Shown one piece after another: positions 6,339-8,233 of a stretch of DNA of 8,233 nucleotides. The notes under the pieces were generated by a model, which was given only the letters and a program-made list of their open reading frames with translations, ran no database searches and was not told the DNA's origin. This stretch comes from Prevotellaceae bacterium (GTDB lineage: Bacteria > Bacteroidota > Bacteroidia > Bacteroidales > Paludibacteraceae). The DNA lies in the NCBI GenBank assembly GCA_031290375.1, contig JAITNR010000133.1:1-8233 (forward strand). The letters run 5' to 3'. The position numbers and the translations under genes were made by a program. The first letter of the stretch is position 1; each line of letters starts with the position of its first letter.

Positions 6339-7642
6339 TCTTCACGTCTGATTTTTGCCCCAATAGAATTGAGCCTTAGTTCAATATTTTCGTAGCCTCT
6401 GTCGATTTGGTCTATATGACCTATCCTGCTTGTGCCGTCTGCACTCATAGCGGCTATCAGCAGGGCTATTCCTGCACGAATATCGGGGGAAGCCATATTG
6501 TTTGCTCTGAGTGTAAACTGTCTGTTATGCCCAATTACAACGGCTCTGTGAGGATCACAAAGTATAATCTGTGCCCCCATATCAATCAATTTATCAACAA
6601 AAAACAGGCGACTTTCAAACATTTTTTGATGTATCAGCACACTGCCCTTCGCCTGAGTGGCAACCACAAGCATAACACTCAGCAAATCAGGAGTGAGACC
6701 GGGCCAGGGGGCATCGGCAATAGTCATAATAGAGCCGTCCATAAAGGAGTCTATTCTGTATGAATCCTGTGCCGGAATGTGGATTGAGTCGCCCTTTTGC
6801 TCAATCTCTATGCCCAAACGGCGAAAGCTGTCGGGGATAATACCAAGTTTGTCGCAGGCTACATCTCTGATTGTGAGCGAACTCTTTGTCATAGCTGCCA
6901 TTCCGATAAACGAGCCAATTTCAACCATATCGGGTAGGACTTTGTGTTTGGCAGAGTGTAGCTCTTCTACTCCCTCGATTGTGAGCAGGTTTGAGGCTAT
7001 TCCCGAAATTTTTGCACCCATATTGTTCAGCATAACACAAAGTTGCTGCAAATATGGTTCGCAGGCGGCGTTATAGACGGTAGTTTTCCCTTCTGCCAAT
7101 ACGGCAGCCATAAGAATATTAGCCGTCCCCGTAACCGATGCCTCATCAAGCAGCATATACGAGCCTTTGAGCGTTTTCACACTCATTTCAAAGGCTCGAT
7201 TTTTGGGGTCATAACTGATTTGTGAGCCAAGTTTCTGTAACCCGATAAAATGCGTGTCGAGCCGTCTGCGTCCTATCTTGTCCCCACCCGGCTTGGCAAA
7301 GCGTACCTTTTTTATCCTTGCCAACAGAGGAGCTATCAGCATTACAGACCCTCTCAATTTTGAGCACTTTTCCAAAAATGCTTCGCTGTCCAAAAAGTCT
7401 TTATCCAATTCTTTTGCACAAAATTTATAAGTCCCTTTGGACAAGACAGTTACTTCTACTCCAATATCCTGTAACAGTTTGATAAGATTTTGAATATCAA
7501 GTATCTCAGGTATATTTTCGATAATTACTTCCTCTTTTGTCAGAACAGTAGCGCAAATTGCCTGTAATGCCTCATTTTTAGCACCTTGCGGGGTAATTTC
7601 ACCATTCAACTGGTGTCCGCCTTCAATTACAAATGTTGCCAT
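6335..7642 (-). CDS. murA: UDP-N-acetylglucosamine 1-carboxyvinyltransferase
   Basis: MurA joins the enolpyruvyl group of phosphoenolpyruvate to UDP-GlcNAc, the first committed step of peptidoglycan synthesis, in the cytosol. The 435-residue length is normal. Landmarks are GAKNEAL at 20-26 (Lys22 and Asn23, as in E. coli), the active loop PGGDKIGRRRLDTH at 118-131, SVTGTANILMAAVLAEG at about 168-184, and the PWPGLTPD segment with the catalytic Asp319. The loop residue that is Cys115 in E. coli, the target of fosfomycin, is Asp121 here (GAC at 7280-7282). Asp at this site is known from Mycobacterium, Chlamydia and Borrelia enzymes and makes them insensitive to fosfomycin while still active. 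The gene is the first of a leftward pair with the phosphoethanolamine transferase and has an unusually long, repeat-bearing leader of about 140 nt. Confidence 0.97.
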   Translation of the reverse strand: MATFVIEGGHQLNGEITPQGAKNEALQAICATVLTKEEVIIENIPEILDIQNLIKLLQDIGVEVTVLSKGTYKFCAKELDKDFLDSEAFLEKCSKLRGSVMLIAPLLARIKKVRFAKPGGDKIGRRRLDTHFIGLQKLGSQISYDPKNRAFEMSVKTLKGSYMLLDEASVTGTANILMAAVLAEGKTTVYNAACEPYLQQLCVMLNNMGAKISGIASNLLTIEGVEELHSAKHKVLPDMVEIGSFIGMAAMTKSSLTIRDVACDKLGIIPDSFRRLGIEIEQKGDSIHIPAQDSYRIDSFMDGSIMTIADAPWPGLTPDLLSVMLVVATQAKGSVLIHQKMFESRLFFVDKLIDMGAQIILCDPHRAVVIGHNRQFTLRANNMASPDIRAGIALLIAAMSADGTSRIGHIDQIDRGYENIELRLNSIGAKIRREE

Positions 7643-7689
7643 TCAATTAATAATTAACAGTTAATAAACAATAATGCAACAAAGCTACT

Positions 7690-7702
7690 AGTCCGCAGGA
7701 CT
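7690..7702. repeat. Short palindrome AGTCC-GCA-GGACT in the murA leader
   Basis: A perfect 5-bp stem with a 3-base loop. It lies about 50 bp upstream of the murA start codon, inside the predicted leader, and next to the larger inverted repeat at 7729-7767. Both units are distinctly richer in G and C than the sequence around them. Confidence 0.5.
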
Positions 7703-7728
7703 TGAATATGAATAACTTTCTGCAAGAC

Positions 7729-7767
7729 CGAAGTCGCAACGGGGAATAATAACGCCTTCCGACTTCG
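7729..7767. repeat. Inverted repeat CGAAGTCG ... CGACTTCG in the murA leader
   Basis: Perfect 8-bp arms (7729-7736 and 7760-7767) enclose 23 bases. The repeat sits between the probable murA promoter and the murA start, so it would be transcribed. It could be an RNA hairpin, a protein-binding site, or one unit of a multicopy intergenic element. No T-run follows it in the murA direction, so it does not look like a simple attenuator. Confidence 0.5.
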
Positions 7768-7791
7768 TAGGAGTTTAGCCTTCTTAATATG

Positions 7792-7817
7792 CAAAGATAC
7801 AAAATATTTTATACAAA
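7792..7817 (-). promoter_or_regulatory. Probable promoter of the murA/phosphoethanolamine transferase pair
   Basis: On the minus strand TTTG (7814-7817) precedes TATCTTTG (7792-7799), an exact TAnnTTTG match, with a 14-base gap that is short for the consensus. Transcription from here would start near 7785 and give a leader of about 140 nt before the murA ATG at 7642. No other good box lies between it and the gene. Confidence 0.45.
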
Positions 7818-7905
7818 CACTATTTTTTTTATATTTTGGCTCATAGCACGCATTAAAAGCATGATTATCATATAATTTTAAAAATAAAATTCTTACAAAG
7901 CAGTG

Positions 7906-7949
7906 AAAATCTGTCCCGTCCTAAAAATCTGTAACGGTTTTTTAGGACG
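7906..7949. repeat. 11-bp inverted repeat with a flanking direct repeat, IS3-end-like
   Basis: CGTCCTAAAAA (7917-7927) and TTTTTAGGACG (7939-7949) are perfect complements around an 11-base loop. A 9-base direct repeat AAAATCTGT occurs at 7906-7914 and 7924-7932. The layout TG-x-C-C-TAAAAA followed by TGTAAC and then TTTTTAGG recalls the ends of IS150-type IS3 elements, which often carry such a subterminal palindrome. If so, the element would start at TGTCCC (7912) and extend right, but no transposase frame is visible in the following 320 bases. Confidence 0.45.
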
Positions 7950-7962
7950 ACACACCCCCCAA

Positions 7963-8000
7963 AAAATCGGACAACTCTCCTTCCAAGCTTCTCCGATTTT
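7963..8000. repeat. 9-bp inverted repeat AAAATCGGA ... TCCGATTTT
   Basis: Perfect 9-bp arms at 7963-7971 and 7992-8000 enclose a 20-base pyrimidine-rich loop. It directly follows the hairpin at 7917-7949. The T-run at the right end makes it vaguely terminator-like on the plus strand, but there is no plus-strand gene before it. Confidence 0.5.
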
Positions 8001-8024
8001 CGAGAAAAAATATTATTGTTGTTA

Positions 8025-8077
8025 GTTCCTGTAAGGGCTATAAAAGCTATAAATCCCTTATAGCCCTTAAAGGAAAC
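8025..8077. repeat. 12-bp inverted repeat TAAGGGCTATAA ... TTATAGCCCTTA
   Basis: Perfect arms at 8032-8043 and 8058-8069 enclose 14 bases. Beyond one mismatch the stem continues outward (TTCCT at 8026-8030 with AGGAA at 8071-8075), and a one-base bulge allows a further pair at 8025/8077. The loop begins with a second copy of GCTATAAA (8037-8044 and 8046-8053), so an alternative pairing is possible. This is the strongest hairpin in the window. Confidence 0.6.
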
Positions 8078-8233
8078 ATACCAACTGCTTCGAGGAAGCT
8101 TAAGGATTCACTGCTCCTGACTTCGACGGTCAAAAATCACAAAGTACTATTACTCAATGGCTTACCAAAACAGCGAGCCACTACACTTTTTAATTTTCGA
8201 GTAATTGATAAGGCACTAAACTTCGGCGTTTTT

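Larger units (their letters stand above)
7818..8233. other. Non-coding structured region at the right edge
   Basis: No gene can be supported here. The plus-strand frame beginning at 7946 stays open to the end of the window (96 codons) but contains no ATG, GTG or TTG start and its translation resembles nothing I know. Minus-strand frames are broken by stops. The stretch holds three consecutive perfect inverted repeats (separate entries), a small GCTTC-GAG-GAAGC hairpin at 8087-8099, and a 9-bp direct repeat ATTTTCGAG at 7996-8004 and 8193-8201. This density of structure suggests a multicopy element, a decayed insertion sequence end, or an unannotated RNA. Confidence 0.5.

Noticed and set aside
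6657..7076. A 139-residue plus-strand frame inside murA
   Set aside because: It is the antisense shadow of conserved MurA sequence and has no recognisable features.

Overview
The window looks like AT-rich chromosomal DNA from a member of the Bacteroidota, probably Bacteroidales. Three things point there: promoter-like TAnnTTTG boxes in front of most transcription units, starts without Shine-Dalgarno sequences, and the protein types (a MurA reading GGDKIGRRRLDTH at its active loop, a Bacteroidota-style FolK). No rRNA, tRNA, CRISPR array, phage gene or intact transposase is visible.

Layout from left to right. Positions 1-285 are non-coding and carry a clean promoter-like pair pointing left out of the window. 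Positions 286-2637 hold a leftward three-gene cluster, transcribed in the order LOG-family nucleotide hydrolase, a 440-residue protein with helical repeats and a GH16-like beta-sandwich, and folK. A 137-bp divergent spacer separates it from a rightward fold-type I aminotransferase (2775-3974). Convergent to that gene is a leftward pair of small genes: a 54-residue single-pass membrane protein that I translated by hand, and an overlapping 70-78-residue acidic protein. Next comes a leftward pair, murA followed by an EptA-like phosphoethanolamine transferase, joined by an ATGA stop/start overlap. Positions 7643-8233 contain no recognisable gene but are rich in inverted repeats: two palindromic units in the probable murA leader, then three consecutive strong hairpins near the right edge, one resembling the end of an IS3-type element.

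The genes fit a housekeeping region with envelope emphasis. MurA starts peptidoglycan precursor synthesis, and its translationally linked partner probably modifies lipid A or another envelope glycan with phosphoethanolamine. FolK makes a folate precursor and the LOG protein acts on nucleotides. I see no convincing new defence or mobile system. The observations most worth following are the GH16-like protein that lacks both a signal peptide and the catalytic residues, the Cys-to-Asp change in MurA that predicts fosfomycin insensitivity, and the structured non-coding DNA upstream of murA.
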